39,258 nt of DNA from positions 1 through 39,258 of the forward strand of contig MEEF01000024.1 of assembly GCA_001724355.1 (NCBI GenBank), given 5' to 3'. Below are positions 28,487-38,493 of the stretch, one piece after another. The position numbers and the translations under genes were made by a program. The notes beneath the pieces are model-generated. The model did no database searches. It saw nothing but the letters and a program-made list of their open reading frames with translations, and was not told where the DNA came from. The DNA is from Mesorhizobium sp. SCN 65-20. Its GTDB lineage: Bacteria; Pseudomonadota; Alphaproteobacteria; Rhizobiales; Rhizobiaceae. Position 1 is the stretch's first letter. Every line of letters starts with the position of its first letter.

Positions 28487-30982
28487 TCACGGTTGTGACG
28501 CAGCATTCGCGGGTCCCGGCTTCGCACGATCCCGTTGAAAGGGCGGCAGTCCGCGCGCCTCGCGAGAGAATTGCCGCTGCGCGTGCCATGGCCGGTAAGG
28601 CCTAGCAATCGCGCGTTCGATTTCGATCCGCCCGCCCGCTCCTTCGCCTTTCGGGGGCAGATACACGGCGACACTTCCGAAACGCGCCAGGTCGCGTTTG
28701 GTGATGACGGTCGCTTCCGTTTCGGCGCAAGTGTCCTGCGCCGTCGCATCGTCGATCACGACCACGAGCGCCGTGGCACATGCGCGTTTGGCGGGGGCTG
28801 CACTCTCGGCATGTGCTATCACGGCGCCCCGCTGGCTCACGATGCTGCAGAGGCCGTCGTTGCAAACAAAGGCCTCTTGAAGGCCCGTATTCCCATCCCC
28901 GCCGGAGAGTGTCAGCGTCCCGACCGGTGCCGCTGCTGCCGTGCCGGGGGTATTGGTCGCCTTGTTGCTCGCGCGGGCAGGCACTGCCAGTTCCTCCGCC
29001 GCCACGGCCCGCATCCAGCTGTCGGTGATGAAATCGCTGGGGCGTACGCGGTTCACTGCGAGCTTGCCGCCCGCGGTCGGCACGCCGACCAGCCGGCCGT
29101 CTTCGGAGATCAGGACGTCGGGCGTCCGTGCCTCGCCGAGCAGCAGCAATCCGCTCGCAGCGAATGGCAGGGCCACGAGGCGCAGCCGGGTGGTCGCCAT
29201 GGACGCGAAGCTAAGTGCCATCGTCACGAGAATGACCGCGCGGCCAGAGATCAGGCCGACGGCGTCGACCGGCGACCGCTCCGAGAACCATCGCGCCAGC
29301 GCGATCATCGCACCGATGCCGCTCCCCATGGTATCGAGGAATGGGCCATCCAGGCCGAACGGCATGAGCACACCGGCGGCAACTGCAAACGGCATCACCA
29401 GCACCGACACGATGGGCATCACGGCCAGATTGGCTAAAAGACTGAGCGGCGAGACGCGCTGGAAATGCCAGGCCCCGATGATCGTGGTGGCCAGCCCTGC
29501 GATCAGCGAGGTTGCCAGGAGCCCGACCGCGAATGTTCAAAGCCTGTGCCCAGCCGCCGACACGAGCGACCGCTGGACAGCGGGTTGGCTGCGGTCGTCC
29601 TGTCTTTCGGACCACCAGCCGTAGGCGCCGACCAGCGCTGCGGTGGCGGCGAACGACATCTGGAAGCTCGGGCCGACCACCTCATGGGGCGAGACGAGAA
29701 TGACGATGATGGCCGAGATCGCGAGGTTGCGCATGGTCAGGGCAGCGCGGTCGAACAGTACGGCCGTCAGCATCACGGCGAGCATGATGAAGCTGCGCTG
29801 TGCGGCCACCTCCGCGCCCGATATGAAGAGATAGCCGCCTGCGGAGGCCAGCGCCGCAAGCGCTGCGTATTTCTTCACCGGGCGACGCGATGCGAAGGCG
29901 GGGAAAAGCGCGAAGCCGAGGCGCAGGCCGAGCATGACGGTGCCGGCGACCATGGCCATGTGCAGGCCGGAAATCGATATGATGTGATAGAGTCCGGTTC
30001 GTCGCAGCGCTTCGTTGACCTCTTCCGGAATGCCGCCGCGCACCCCCACCACGAGTGCCGCGGCGATCTCGCCTTCCACGCCACCGATGCGGTCGCGGAT
30101 GCGCTGGGCGATGCGGTCGCGGAGGTTGGAGATCCACGCCTCGGCTCTCAGGGCGAGCGGAACCGGCTTCGTATCCGCGACAAGTTCCGGTCCCCGCATG
30201 AAAAACCCGCTGGCTCCCACCCCGTCGAAATAACTCTGGAAGGAGAAGTCGTAGCTTCCGGGCCGGATCGGGCCGGAAGGCGGCATCAGCCGTACATAGC
30301 CGCCAATCACGGATCCTGCAGCCAGGCCGGGTGGCGCGCGCCGCGCGGTCAGGCGCACGCGATCCGGCGCAAAGCGGAGTTTCGGCCTCGCGGTGAAAAG
30401 TACATCGACGGTTAGGCGGATACGCCCCTCCGCGAGCCGGTCGATCTCCAGGACACGGCCCTGTAACTCGGTCGATATTTCCGCGCCGAGCATCTTCGTG
30501 CCCAAACGGACGGTTTCGAGCTTTGCCGCGGCCATGCCGAGCATGCAAAAGGTCGCCGCTGCCAATCCATAGTGGATCCACCTGCTGGTTCGCAGGGCGA
30601 ACACCAGCGCCGTCACGGCGATGGTTGCGGAAGCGATCGACAACAGGGACGGTTCCTCGGCGAGGCTGAAATAGCCGAACGCCCCTACCGCCAGGAAAAC
30701 CGGGACAAGCAGAAACGCCACGCCGCGGTCGAGTTCGGTTTCGACTGCAGCGGCAAGTGCCCGGACCGTGAACCCCGTTTGTAGACCAGCAACGGAGCGC
30801 CACAGCCGTGATCGCCGGCCACCCGGTGCTGCGAGGCCATCGCCATCGGACGATGGCTGCAACTCGCCCTGGCGGCGCCAGGCTGGCGCAGGCAATAAGT
30901 CTCCACCGGCGAGCAGCGACTGCTCGCCTGCCTCTCCGGCCGGTCCTGCGCCGGCTTGCCCCTCCCGCAGACGCTCGCCCAT
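28487..30982 (-). pseudogene. comEC: ComEC/Rec2 DNA-uptake protein, interrupted by an in-frame TGA
   Basis: The frame from ATG 30982 encodes 481 residues and stops at TGA 29539-29537. Translation of the same frame beyond this stop continues without a break as clear ComEC sequence (TFAVGLLATSLIAGLATTII, then the helix before AWHFQRVSPLSLLANLAVMP) to a normal stop at 28487, 831 positions in total. The N-terminal DUF4131 region and the Competence domain (HIISISGLHMAMVAG; GPSFQMSFAATAAL) are recognisable; the stop falls inside the Competence domain. The C-terminal region lacks the HxHxDH metallo-beta-lactamase motif. ComEC forms the inner-membrane channel for incoming single-stranded DNA. One base change, such as TGG to TGA, would explain the stop. 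A sequencing error is the alternative. Confidence 0.82.
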
Positions 30983-31092
30983 TGGGCCATGCCCCTTGCG
31001 CCCCAGACCCTCTATGCTACATCAGCGCCACCGAAACGCCATGCGCCGCCGGTCTCCGGCCGGGCGACGCCATGCCTCCCTTGGAAATCGCC

Positions 31093-32511
31093 ATGTCCGT
31101 CGTCACCCGCTTCGCCCCTTCGCCTACAGGTTATCTCCACATCGGGGGCGCCCGCACCGCGCTCTTCAACTGGCTTTATGCCCGCCACACCGATGGCAAG
31201 ATGCTGCTGCGCATCGAGGACACCGATCGCGAGCGCTCCACTGATGCCGCGACTGCCGCGATCCTGGAAGGCCTGACCTGGCTGGGGCTCACCTGGGAGG
31301 GCGAGCCGATCTCGCAGTTCGAGCGCGCCCCGCGCCACCGCGAGGTGGCCGAGGAACTCGTCCGCATGGGCAAGGCCTATCATTGCTATGCCTCGCCGGC
31401 CGAGCTCGACGAGATGCGCGAGAAGGCGCGCGCCGAGGGCCGCCCGCCCCGCTATGACGGCCGCTGGCGCGACCGCGACCCGTCTGAAGCTCCGGCGGGC
31501 GTGAAGCCCGTCATCCGCATCAAGGCGCCGCGCGAGGGCGAGACGCTGGTGCGCGACCGGGTGCAGGGCGACGTACGTTTCCCCAACAAGGATCTCGACG
31601 ATTTCATCATCCTGCGTTCGGATGGCGTGCCGACCTACATGCACGCCGTTGTCGTCGACGATCACGACATGGGCGTGACCCATATCATCCGCGGCGATGA
31701 CCACCTGACCAACGCCGCGCGCCAGACCGTCATCTATGACGCCATGGGCTGGGACGTTCCTGTGATGTCGCACATCCCGCTGATCCACGGTGCCGACGGC
31801 GCAAAACTATCCAAGCGTCACGGCGCACTAGGCGTCGACGCTTATCGCGCCATGGGCTACCTGCCCGAGGCCCTGCTCAACTACCTGGCGCGCCTCGGCT
31901 GGAGCCATGGCGACGACGAGGTCATGAGCATCGCCGACATGATCGGCTGGTTCGAGATCGAAGACGTCAATAAGGGTGCCGCGCGCTTCGACTTCGCCAA
32001 ACTCGAGGCGCTGAACGGCGTCTACATGCGCCAGATGGACGATGCCAAGCTGCTCGACGTCTTCATCGCCACCCTGCCCTACCTGCCGAACGGCGCAATC
32101 GTAGCCGACGGTCTCAACGACAAGACCAGGGCGCAGTTGCTGGCGGCTATGCCTGGCCTCAAGGAGCGCGCCAAGACGCTGATCGAGTTGGCAGACGGCG
32201 CAGCCTTCCTGTTTGCGCAGCGCCCGCTGCCGCTCGACGAGAAGGCCGCCGGCCTGCTGAACGACGCGGCAAAGGCTATCCTCAAGGGCGCGCATGCGGC
32301 TCTCAGCACCGTCGACTCAGGCTGGAGTGCTGCTTCTGCTGAAGCCGCTATCCGCGAGTTCGCGACGCGCGAAAATGTGAAGCTCGGCGCCGTCGCTCAG
32401 CCGCTGCGCGCTGCTTTGACCGGCAAGAGCACCTCCCCCGGGGTTTTCGACGTGCTCGCTGTTCTGGGGCGCGACGAAAGTCTAGCCCGCATTTCCGATC
32501 AAATCGATTAG
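31093..32511 (+). CDS. gltX: Glutamyl-tRNA synthetase
   Basis: 472 residues from [19 protein letters not shown]. Class I signature HIGG in place of [25 protein letters not shown] and KLSKRHG (the KMSKS equivalent) are all present; the anticodon-binding alpha-helical domain fills the C-terminus. Charges tRNA-Glu and, in alphaproteobacteria that use GatCAB, often also tRNA-Gln. An upstream in-frame ATG at 31072 is possible, but the chosen start matches family proteins. Divergent from comEC. Confidence 0.96.
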   Translation: MSVVTRFAPSPTGYLHIGGARTALFNWLYARHTDGKMLLRIEDTDRERSTDAATAAILEGLTWLGLTWEGEPISQFERAPRHREVAEELVRMGKAYHCYASPAELDEMREKARAEGRPPRYDGRWRDRDPSEAPAGVKPVIRIKAPREGETLVRDRVQGDVRFPNKDLDDFIILRSDGVPTYMHAVVVDDHDMGVTHIIRGDDHLTNAARQTVIYDAMGWDVPVMSHIPLIHGADGAKLSKRHGALGVDAYRAMGYLPEALLNYLARLGWSHGDDEVMSIADMIGWFEIEDVNKGAARFDFAKLEALNGVYMRQMDDAKLLDVFIATLPYLPNGAIVADGLNDKTRAQLLAAMPGLKERAKTLIELADGAAFLFAQRPLPLDEKAAGLLNDAAKAILKGAHAALSTVDSGWSAASAEAAIREFATRENVKLGAVAQPLRAALTGKSTSPGVFDVLAVLGRDESLARISDQID

Positions 32512-32548
32512 GTCAGCAGTGCTTTCCTAATTTTGCATTGAAATGAGG

Positions 32549-32576
32549 CTGTTGCGGTGCAACATTGCGGCAACAG
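32549..32576. promoter_or_regulatory. Repeated TTGCGG-GCAA motif upstream of gltA
   Basis: TTGCGGTGCAA at 32552-32562 and TTGCGGCAA at 32565-32573 are two overlapping palindrome-like units, and CTGTTGC/GCAACAG at the ends can also pair. It lies about 120-140 bp before gltA. It may be an operator for a regulator of acetyl-CoA use or simply a hairpin after gltX. No U-run follows. Confidence 0.3.
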
Positions 32577-32692
32577 GCCAATTTGACGGCATTAGGAAAG
32601 CTGGAAGGCGATACCGAGCGTTCCGGACCTAGCGTTTTGCTTGTTAAGACGATTGCGCCGCCCTGCGGCAACTCAGCACTAAGGAGTATGCG

Positions 32693-33982
32693 ATGACCGA
32701 TTCAACCGCCAAACTGGAGTTCCGCGGCCAGACCCACGAGTTCAAGGTCCGAGGCGGAACGGTCGGGCCGGATGTGATCGATATCGCTTCGCTCTACGCA
32801 AGCACCGGTGCATTCACCTATGACCCCGGCTTCACCTCGACGGCGAGCTGCGAGTCGCAGATCACCTTCATCGACGGCGACGCCGGCGTTCTGCTGCATC
32901 GCGGCTACCCGATCGACCAGTTGGCCGAGCACGGCGACTTCCTCGAGGTCTGCTACCTGCTGCTCTATGGCGAACTGCCGACCAAGGCCCAGAAGGACGA
33001 TTTCGACTACCGCGTCACGCGCCACACCATGGTGCACGAGCAGATGTCGCGCTTCTTCACCGGCTTCCGCCGCGACGCCCACCCGATGGCCGTCATGTGC
33101 GGCGTGGTCGGCGCGCTTTCGGCCTTCTACCACGACTCGACCGACATCTCGGATCCGCACCAGCGCATGGTCGCCTCGATCCGCCTGATCGCCAAGATGC
33201 CGACGATCGCGGCCATGGCTTACAAGTACCATGTCGGTCAGCCCTTCATCTATCCGAAGAACGAGCTGAACTTCGCCGCCAACTTCCTGCACATGTGCTT
33301 TGCCGTTCCGTGCGAGGAATACAAGGTGAACCCGGTGCTGGCCCGCGCCATGGACCGCATCTTCATCCTGCACGCCGATCACGAGCAGAACGCCTCGACC
33401 TCGACCGTGCGTCTCGCCGGTTCGTCGGGCGCCAACCCGTTCGCCTGCATCGCGGCCGGCATCGCCTGCCTCTGGGGCCCGGCGCATGGCGGCGCCAATG
33501 AGGCTGCGCTGAACATGCTGTCCGAGATCGGCTCCGTCGACCGCATCCCGGAATTCATTGCCCGCGCCAAGGACAAGAACGATCCGTTCCGCCTGATGGG
33601 CTTCGGCCACCGCGTCTACAAGCACTACGATCCGCGCGCCAAGATCATGCAGAAGACCACGCATGAAGTGCTCGGCGAGCTCGGCATCAAGGACGATCCG
33701 ACGCTGGACGTGGCGATGGAGCTCGAGCGAATCGCGCTGACCGACGAGTACTTCATCGAGAAGAAGCTCTACCCGAACATCGACTTCTACTCGGGCATCA
33801 CGCTTAAGGCGCTGGGCTTCCCCACCACCATGTTCACCGTGTTGTTCGCGCTGGCCCGCACCGTCGGCTGGATCGCGCAGTGGAAGGAAATGATCGAGGA
33901 TCCGCGCCAGAAGATCGGCCGCCCGCGCCAGCTCTACACCGGCGCCACCGAACGCGACTACGTGCCGATCGCCAAGCGCTGA
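32693..33982 (+). CDS. gltA: Citrate synthase (hexameric type)
   Basis: 429 residues. Condenses acetyl-CoA and oxaloacetate at the entry of the TCA cycle. Catalytic residues are seen in [11 protein letters not shown] (His), [14 protein letters not shown] (His) and NIDFYSGI (Asp), plus [11 protein letters not shown]. The N-terminal beta domain (residues 1-50, ending [20 protein letters not shown]) is typical of the Gram-negative hexameric, NADH-sensitive type. A strong AAGGAG site precedes the ATG. Ends at a terminator shared with lpxB. Confidence 0.98.
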   Translation: MTDSTAKLEFRGQTHEFKVRGGTVGPDVIDIASLYASTGAFTYDPGFTSTASCESQITFIDGDAGVLLHRGYPIDQLAEHGDFLEVCYLLLYGELPTKAQKDDFDYRVTRHTMVHEQMSRFFTGFRRDAHPMAVMCGVVGALSAFYHDSTDISDPHQRMVASIRLIAKMPTIAAMAYKYHVGQPFIYPKNELNFAANFLHMCFAVPCEEYKVNPVLARAMDRIFILHADHEQNASTSTVRLAGSSGANPFACIAAGIACLWGPAHGGANEAALNMLSEIGSVDRIPEFIARAKDKNDPFRLMGFGHRVYKHYDPRAKIMQKTTHEVLGELGIKDDPTLDVAMELERIALTDEYFIEKKLYPNIDFYSGITLKALGFPTTMFTVLFALARTVGWIAQWKEMIEDPRQKIGRPRQLYTGATERDYVPIAKR

Positions 33983-34003
33983 TCGCTCATCCGTGAAATG
34001 AAG

Positions 34004-34039
34004 AACGCCCGCCAGGCCATTGCCCGGCGGGCGTTTTTT
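34004..34039 (+). terminator. Rho-independent terminator of gltA, shared with lpxB
   Basis: AACGCCCGCC pairs with GGCGGGCGTT around a 12-nt loop; six T residues follow on the plus strand. Read from the minus strand it is followed by the weaker GTTCTTC, so it may also serve the convergent lpxB, which stops at 34041. Confidence 0.88.
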
Positions 34040-34040
34040 A

Positions 34041-35198
34041 TTATCGGATGTGTCTGAGCACCGCTTCTGCGGCTATCTCGCCGGACGGGCGATCGGTGGC
34101 GAACCGGCGCCGCACCTCGGCGAAGCCATCCTTCTGCCACTGCCTGAGCGACGTATCGACAAAAAGGGCCTCGATATGCCGCGCCATCCATTGCGGTCGC
34201 ACATACTCGTTGTAGGCCTCGATCACGACAGTCCTGTCGGCCACGAGATTGGGCAGCGAGGCGCTCCACACCTTGATCAGCCCCTGTGCCATGCGCATGA
34301 CCGGATCGAGCTTGTAGCAGGAGAGCATCGGGACTCCAGCCAACGCCAGTTCCAGAGAGACGGTTCCAGATGCGTTCAGGGCCGCATCGGCCTCGCCGAA
34401 CGCCAGCCATTTCTTCTGCGCATCCACCAGGATTTCAGGCTGGTATGGCCACTTGGCGGTGGCTTCCTTGACGATTTCCGCCACATGCGGGACGGTCGGC
34501 AGAAGCACGCGCAGCCGGTGCCCTCTCGCCCTCAGTATGGAGACTGTCTCGCCGAACGGCTCGAGCAGCGCGCGGACCTCGCCCCTTCGCGAACCCGGCA
34601 GCAGCAGAAGCGTCTTTTCACCGTCCTCAGGCCCGCGGTCGCGCTCCTGCATCGCGGCTGCGATGAGAACGCCCGGATCGGTGGCCAGGCGGTGGCCGAC
34701 ATAGGTTCCGGGCGGCCCTCCCAGGCGCTCGAGCTCTTTGGGTTCGAAGGGCAGGATACAGAGCACCTCGTCGACATGCGGGCGCATCGCCTTGGCCCGG
34801 CCCGGCCGCCATGCCCAGACGCTTGGGCAGATGTAGTGGATGATCGGGATGTCGGGCGCGAGCTTGCGTACCTTGCTTGCGACGCGCAGGGAAAAATCCG
34901 GGCTGTCGATGGTGATGAGACAGTCGGGCTTCTCCTTCGCGACGAAGCGTGCCGTCTGGCCGATCCGGCGGATCAACCGCGGCAGATCGCGCAGGATCGC
35001 CGACAATCCCATCAGGGCGATCTCGCCGGCATCGAAAAGCGGCGAGAGGCCGAGTTCCTGAAGGTGGCGCCCGCCGGTGCCGACCAGTTGCACCTCCCGC
35101 CCGCTCAGTTTGCGCAGGGCGCGGACGAGATCGGCTCCGAGCAGGTCGCCGGATTCTTCTCCGGCGACGATTGCGACCTTGAGCGGTGGTGGAGTCAT
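34041..35198 (-). CDS. lpxB: Lipid A disaccharide synthase
   Basis: 385 residues from MTPPPLKVAIVAGEESGD, which includes the conserved GEESGDLLGA N-terminus. Other family segments: LVGTGGRHLQELG, LMGLSAILRDLP, IDSPDFSLRVA, HYICPSVWAWRPGRA, LLPGSRRGEVRALL and ASGTVSLELALAGVPML. Joins UDP-diacylglucosamine to lipid X to make the disaccharide. The ATG overlaps the TGA of lpxI (ATGA); a longer in-frame reading upstream lies inside lpxI and is rejected. Last gene of the bamA-to-lpxB cluster. Confidence 0.96.
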   Translation of the reverse strand: MTPPPLKVAIVAGEESGDLLGADLVRALRKLSGREVQLVGTGGRHLQELGLSPLFDAGEIALMGLSAILRDLPRLIRRIGQTARFVAKEKPDCLITIDSPDFSLRVASKVRKLAPDIPIIHYICPSVWAWRPGRAKAMRPHVDEVLCILPFEPKELERLGGPPGTYVGHRLATDPGVLIAAAMQERDRGPEDGEKTLLLLPGSRRGEVRALLEPFGETVSILRARGHRLRVLLPTVPHVAEIVKEATAKWPYQPEILVDAQKKWLAFGEADAALNASGTVSLELALAGVPMLSCYKLDPVMRMAQGLIKVWSASLPNLVADRTVVIEAYNEYVRPQWMARHIEALFVDTSLRQWQKDGFAEVRRRFATDRPSGEIAAEAVLRHIR

Positions 35199-36091
35199 CG
35201 CCTCGTTCCCTCCCCGAGACCGACGACGAACAACCCGAGGCGGTCGGCCCGCGCAACCATCTCGCCATAGTCCATGACCAGCGAGCGGCCGGCCTCGACC
35301 CCTATGCCAACGAGACCGGCCGCGTGCGCGGCGTCGATTGTCGCAGGCCCGATGGTCGGGAGGTCGGCGCGCAGTTCCTGGTTCGGCTTGGCGCACTTCA
35401 CCAGCACGCCGCGCTTGCGACCGGCAATGCGGCCATTGTCGCGCAATTCGCGGACGCGTTCGAGCAGGAGGTCGGTACCCTCGATGCCCTCCAGCGCGAT
35501 CGCCCGTCCGCCAATGGCGACTGCCGCCTGGCCGACGTCGAGCGCCCCGATGGCTCTTGCGGCCTCAAGGCCGGCATCAAGGTCGGCCCAGTCTTCCTTT
35601 CGCGGCGCGTGCGCGCCCATCCGGCCCTCGATGGCCAGCAGTTCCGGCACGATCTCGTGTGCGCCGACGACCTTGATGCCGTTGTCCTCGATCGTGTCGA
35701 CGAGAATGCGCAACAGGCCGTCGTCGCCGCGCGCCAGTGCAGCCGCGACCCTGGGCAAAAGACGGAGCAAGTGGAAGGTCGGGCGTATGGCGCGCAGCAG
35801 CGGGCGCCTGCTGATGCCGCCCGCGAGGACGACATGCGTGATGCGCTGGCGCTTGAGCAGCGGCAGCAGCGACCCGAACTGCTCGATCGCGAGCGTGTCG
35901 CCGTCATAGCCGGCGAGCCCGGAATCGACCTCGCCCGCGACCCTTATGACGAAGGGCTTGTGGCCCGCCTGAACGAGGCTCTCGGCGACATTTGCCGGAA
36001 GCCTTCCGCTCCCGGCGATGATGCCGACCCTATCGCCGGCGCCTAGTTGTAACCCCGCCGACTTCTCAGCCTTCGTCATCGGCGTCGTCAT
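35195..36091 (-). CDS. lpxI: UDP-2,3-diacylglucosamine pyrophosphatase LpxI
   Basis: 298 residues from ATG 36091, with AAAGG 8 nt upstream; a GTG at 36100 and an ATG at 36079 are alternatives. LpxI-type N-terminus (RVGIIAGSGRLPANVAE), central ILVDTIEDNGIKVVGAHEIVPELL, and the C-terminal catalytic-domain motifs DVGQAAVAIGGRAIALEGIEGTD, VKCAKPNQELRADLPTIGP. Produces lipid X from UDP-diacylglucosamine. Alphaproteobacteria use LpxI in place of LpxH. The gene overlaps lpxA by 26 nt upstream and lpxB by 4 nt downstream. Confidence 0.95.
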   Translation of the reverse strand: MTTPMTKAEKSAGLQLGAGDRVGIIAGSGRLPANVAESLVQAGHKPFVIRVAGEVDSGLAGYDGDTLAIEQFGSLLPLLKRQRITHVVLAGGISRRPLLRAIRPTFHLLRLLPRVAAALARGDDGLLRILVDTIEDNGIKVVGAHEIVPELLAIEGRMGAHAPRKEDWADLDAGLEAARAIGALDVGQAAVAIGGRAIALEGIEGTDLLLERVRELRDNGRIAGRKRGVLVKCAKPNQELRADLPTIGPATIDAAHAAGLVGIGVEAGRSLVMDYGEMVARADRLGLFVVGLGEGTRR

Positions 36092-36899
36092 CGACAACAC
36101 CTTTCAGCGGCGGCACCGCATAATGCCTCTTGCCGCGGCTGGAAATGAAATCGACGATCTTCATCGCAATGGGAGACGATGCGTACTCGTCGCGCGCAAT
36201 GGCAATGTTCTCGGCGACGGGGCGCGAGCGATCGAAGATGGTCCGGTAGGTGCGCCTCAGCAGCTGGATCTCATCACGCGGCAGGCCGGAGCGGCGCAGG
36301 CCGATGATGTTGAGACCACGCAGCTTCGCGCGATTGCCGGCTGCGATGGCGAACGGGATGACATCGCCGACAACAGCGGAGCACCCGCCGATGAAGGCGT
36401 TGTCGCCGATGCGAACGAACTGGTGCACAGCCGTGAGGCCGCCGATGGTGACGTTGTTGCCGACCTCGACATGGCCGCCGAGCGTCGCCCCGTTGGCGAA
36501 GGTGACGTTGTTGCCGACAATGCAGTCATGCGCGATATGCGCATAGGCGAGGAAGTTGCCATTGTCGCCGACAATGGTTTCGCCGCGGCTGGTGTCGGTT
36601 CCAAGGTGCATGGTCACGCCTTCGCGGATCGTGCAGTTGCTGCCGATCCTGAGCGTCGTGCGCCCACCCTTGTGCTTGTTGTTCTGCGGCGGCGCGCCCA
36701 GCGTCGCCATCGGGTAGACCTTGGTGCCCTCGCCCACGGTGGTCGCGCCGAGCACCGATACGTGGCTCACGAGTTCGACGCTGTCGCCGATGACCGCGTC
36801 CGCCGAGACGTAGCAGAATGGGCCGATGCGCACGCCTGCGCCCAGTTTCGCGCCCGCCTCGACGACGGCGGAGGGATGGATGAAAGTCTCGGACGTCAT
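36066..36899 (-). CDS. lpxA: UDP-N-acetylglucosamine acyltransferase
   Basis: 277 residues. First step of lipid A synthesis: transfer of 3-hydroxyacyl from ACP to UDP-GlcNAc. Left-handed beta-helix hexapeptide repeats from residue 3 to about 190 (IHPSAVVEAGAKLGAGVRIG), with catalytic His124 in AYAHIAHDCIVGN, and a helical C-terminal domain (GLPRDEIQLLRRTYRTIF). An acidic tail, VVDDDADDEG, is unusual. It lies 10 nt after fabZ. Confidence 0.97.
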   Translation of the reverse strand: MTSETFIHPSAVVEAGAKLGAGVRIGPFCYVSADAVIGDSVELVSHVSVLGATTVGEGTKVYPMATLGAPPQNNKHKGGRTTLRIGSNCTIREGVTMHLGTDTSRGETIVGDNGNFLAYAHIAHDCIVGNNVTFANGATLGGHVEVGNNVTIGGLTAVHQFVRIGDNAFIGGCSAVVGDVIPFAIAAGNRAKLRGLNIIGLRRSGLPRDEIQLLRRTYRTIFDRSRPVAENIAIARDEYASSPIAMKIVDFISSRGKRHYAVPPLKGVVDDDADDEG

Positions 36900-36909
36900 A
36901 TGTTCGTTC

Positions 36910-37374
36910 TTATTCCTTGGGTACCATCATCGCGGCAACCTCGGCCTCGGCCACGGTGGCGCCATCGACGCGAGCGTCGCACGCAAACTTCAGAAGGTTG
37001 CCGCGCTTCTTGATCTTCTTGACGTGAATGCGCAGTTGGTCGCCGGGAACGACGGGCTTGCGGAACTTGGCGGCATCCACAGTCATCAGATAGACGAGCG
37101 ACGGGCATTCGTCGACCACCAGCCTCAGGCAGATAGCACCGGCCGTCTGCGCCATGGCTTCGATGATTAGCACGCCCGGCATCACCGGCTGGCCCGGGAA
37201 GTGGCCCTGGAAATGCGGCTCGTTGAAGGTCACATTCTTGATGCCGACCGCCGAGTCGTCGCCGTCGATGTCGACGATGCGATCGATGAGCAGGAACGGG
37301 TAGCGATGCGGCAGAAGCTTGAAGAGCCCGACAATATCGACGGCTTCGAGCGTATTCGTTGCCTGCTCAGTCAT
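36910..37374 (-). CDS. fabZ: 3-hydroxyacyl-ACP dehydratase FabZ
   Basis: 154 residues. Hot-dog fold dehydratase; catalytic His58 and Glu72 lie in [22 protein letters not shown]'s two ends. It competes with LpxA for 3-hydroxyacyl-ACP, so its place between lpxD and lpxA balances phospholipid and lipid A synthesis. Other family motifs are [13 protein letters not shown] and [10 protein letters not shown]. Its start overlaps the lpxD end by 8 nt. Confidence 0.97.
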   Translation of the reverse strand: MTEQATNTLEAVDIVGLFKLLPHRYPFLLIDRIVDIDGDDSAVGIKNVTFNEPHFQGHFPGQPVMPGVLIIEAMAQTAGAICLRLVVDECPSLVYLMTVDAAKFRKPVVPGDQLRIHVKKIKKRGNLLKFACDARVDGATVAEAEVAAMMVPKE

Positions 37375-38425
37375 TGCTACCGCCCTCTCTCGTCCTTGCC
37401 TTGGCCAGTTTCTTGAGCACCGCGAATTCGCGCATTGCTTCCTTCATCGGCTTGGCCGGATAACCGCCCCAGACCTCGCCAGCGGGCACATTGTGCATGA
37501 ATCCGCTGCGAGCCGCGAGCTTCGCCCCGTCGCCGACGGTCAAATGGTCCGCCAGGCCGACGCCACCGCCCATCATGACGTTGTCGCCAATCACGCAGGA
37601 GCCTGAAATACCCGTAAGGCCGGCGATGACGCAATTGCGGCCGATCCGCACGTTGTGGGCGATCTGCACGAGGTTGTCGATCTTGGTGTTCTCGCCGATG
37701 ACCGTGTCGGACATCGCCCCGCGGTCGACCGTGGAGTTGGCGCCGATCTCGACGTTGTCCTGGATCACGACCCGGCCGATCTGCGGCACGCGTTCCGGGC
37801 CCTTGGCTCCGCCCGCGAAACCGAAGCCGTCCTGGCCGATGCGAGCGCCGGCGTGGATGATGACCTTGTTGCCGAGCAGCGCGTACTGGATCGAGCAGTG
37901 AGGGCCGATGTAGCAGTCGCGCCCGACCTGGCACCAACGGCCGATCAGAGCATTGGCTGCAACCACCGTGCCGGCACCGACGGAAGCATGCGGTCCGATG
38001 ACCGCACCAGCTTCGATGATTGCGCCCGGCTCGATGCGGGCGGATGCGTCCACATGGGCGAACGGCGACACACCGGTTTCTTCCGTCGTGCCGACCGGAC
38101 GCTCGGCCTCGGGATAGAGAAGCCGGCCGATGCGTGCGAAAGCCTGCTGCGGGCGCGGCGTGACGAGGATCGCCACCCCATTCGGCACGAGGCCGACGAC
38201 ATCGGGCGTGCAAAGCACGGCAGCGGCAACCAGAGAAGCAAGAGGGCCTGCGTTGCGCTTGCCGTCGACAAACACAAGCGCGCCGTCGCCGCCGTCAGTC
38301 GCAGCCGCGATCGTCGTGATGGCAATGTGGGCGTGCCCTGCGTCGATCAGCGTGGCGCCGGTTAGCTCGGCCACCTCGCCCACCGTATAGCGGCGTGACG
38401 GCACAAAAAATACCGGATCCGTCAT
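37367..38425 (-). CDS. lpxD: UDP-3-O-(3-hydroxyacyl)glucosamine N-acyltransferase
   Basis: 352 residues from [24 protein letters not shown]-terminal uridine-binding domain (1-100), hexapeptide beta-helix (about 115-310) with catalytic His in [24 protein letters not shown], and a C-terminal helix. Third lipid A step, N-acylation. No strong ribosome site is seen; the chosen ATG is the natural domain start, 68 nt after bamA. Longer in-frame readings upstream are not supported. Confidence 0.96.
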   Translation of the reverse strand: MTDPVFFVPSRRYTVGEVAELTGATLIDAGHAHIAITTIAAATDGGDGALVFVDGKRNAGPLASLVAAAVLCTPDVVGLVPNGVAILVTPRPQQAFARIGRLLYPEAERPVGTTEETGVSPFAHVDASARIEPGAIIEAGAVIGPHASVGAGTVVAANALIGRWCQVGRDCYIGPHCSIQYALLGNKVIIHAGARIGQDGFGFAGGAKGPERVPQIGRVVIQDNVEIGANSTVDRGAMSDTVIGENTKIDNLVQIAHNVRIGRNCVIAGLTGISGSCVIGDNVMMGGGVGLADHLTVGDGAKLAARSGFMHNVPAGEVWGGYPAKPMKEAMREFAVLKKLAKARTREGGSND

Positions 38426-38452
38426 GAATTTGCTGTTCCAGCTAGGCCGGGC

Positions 38453-38478
38453 AGCTTCCGGGCCGGAGGGCCCGGAAG
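38453..38478 (-). other. Hairpin between bamA and lpxD
   Basis: A perfect 11-bp stem, GCTTCCGGGCC with its complement and a GGAG loop, lies 15 nt after the bamA stop and 27 nt before lpxD. No U-run follows. It may reduce read-through or mark an RNA-processing site between the two genes. Confidence 0.5.
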
Positions 38479-38493
38479 CATAGTTCCGCGCGA

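Noticed and set aside
29211-29615. A frameshift as the cause of the comEC interruption
   Set aside because: The frame before and after the stop is the same and the protein reads continuously across it; the other frames there give no ComEC-like sequence.
32549-32576. Rho-independent terminator of gltX
   Set aside because: The hairpin is weak and no U-run follows; listed as a possible operator instead.
34041-35396. Longer lpxB start at 35396
   Set aside because: The extra N-terminus lies entirely inside lpxI and is low-complexity Arg/Gly; the family start is at 35198 with an ATGA overlap.
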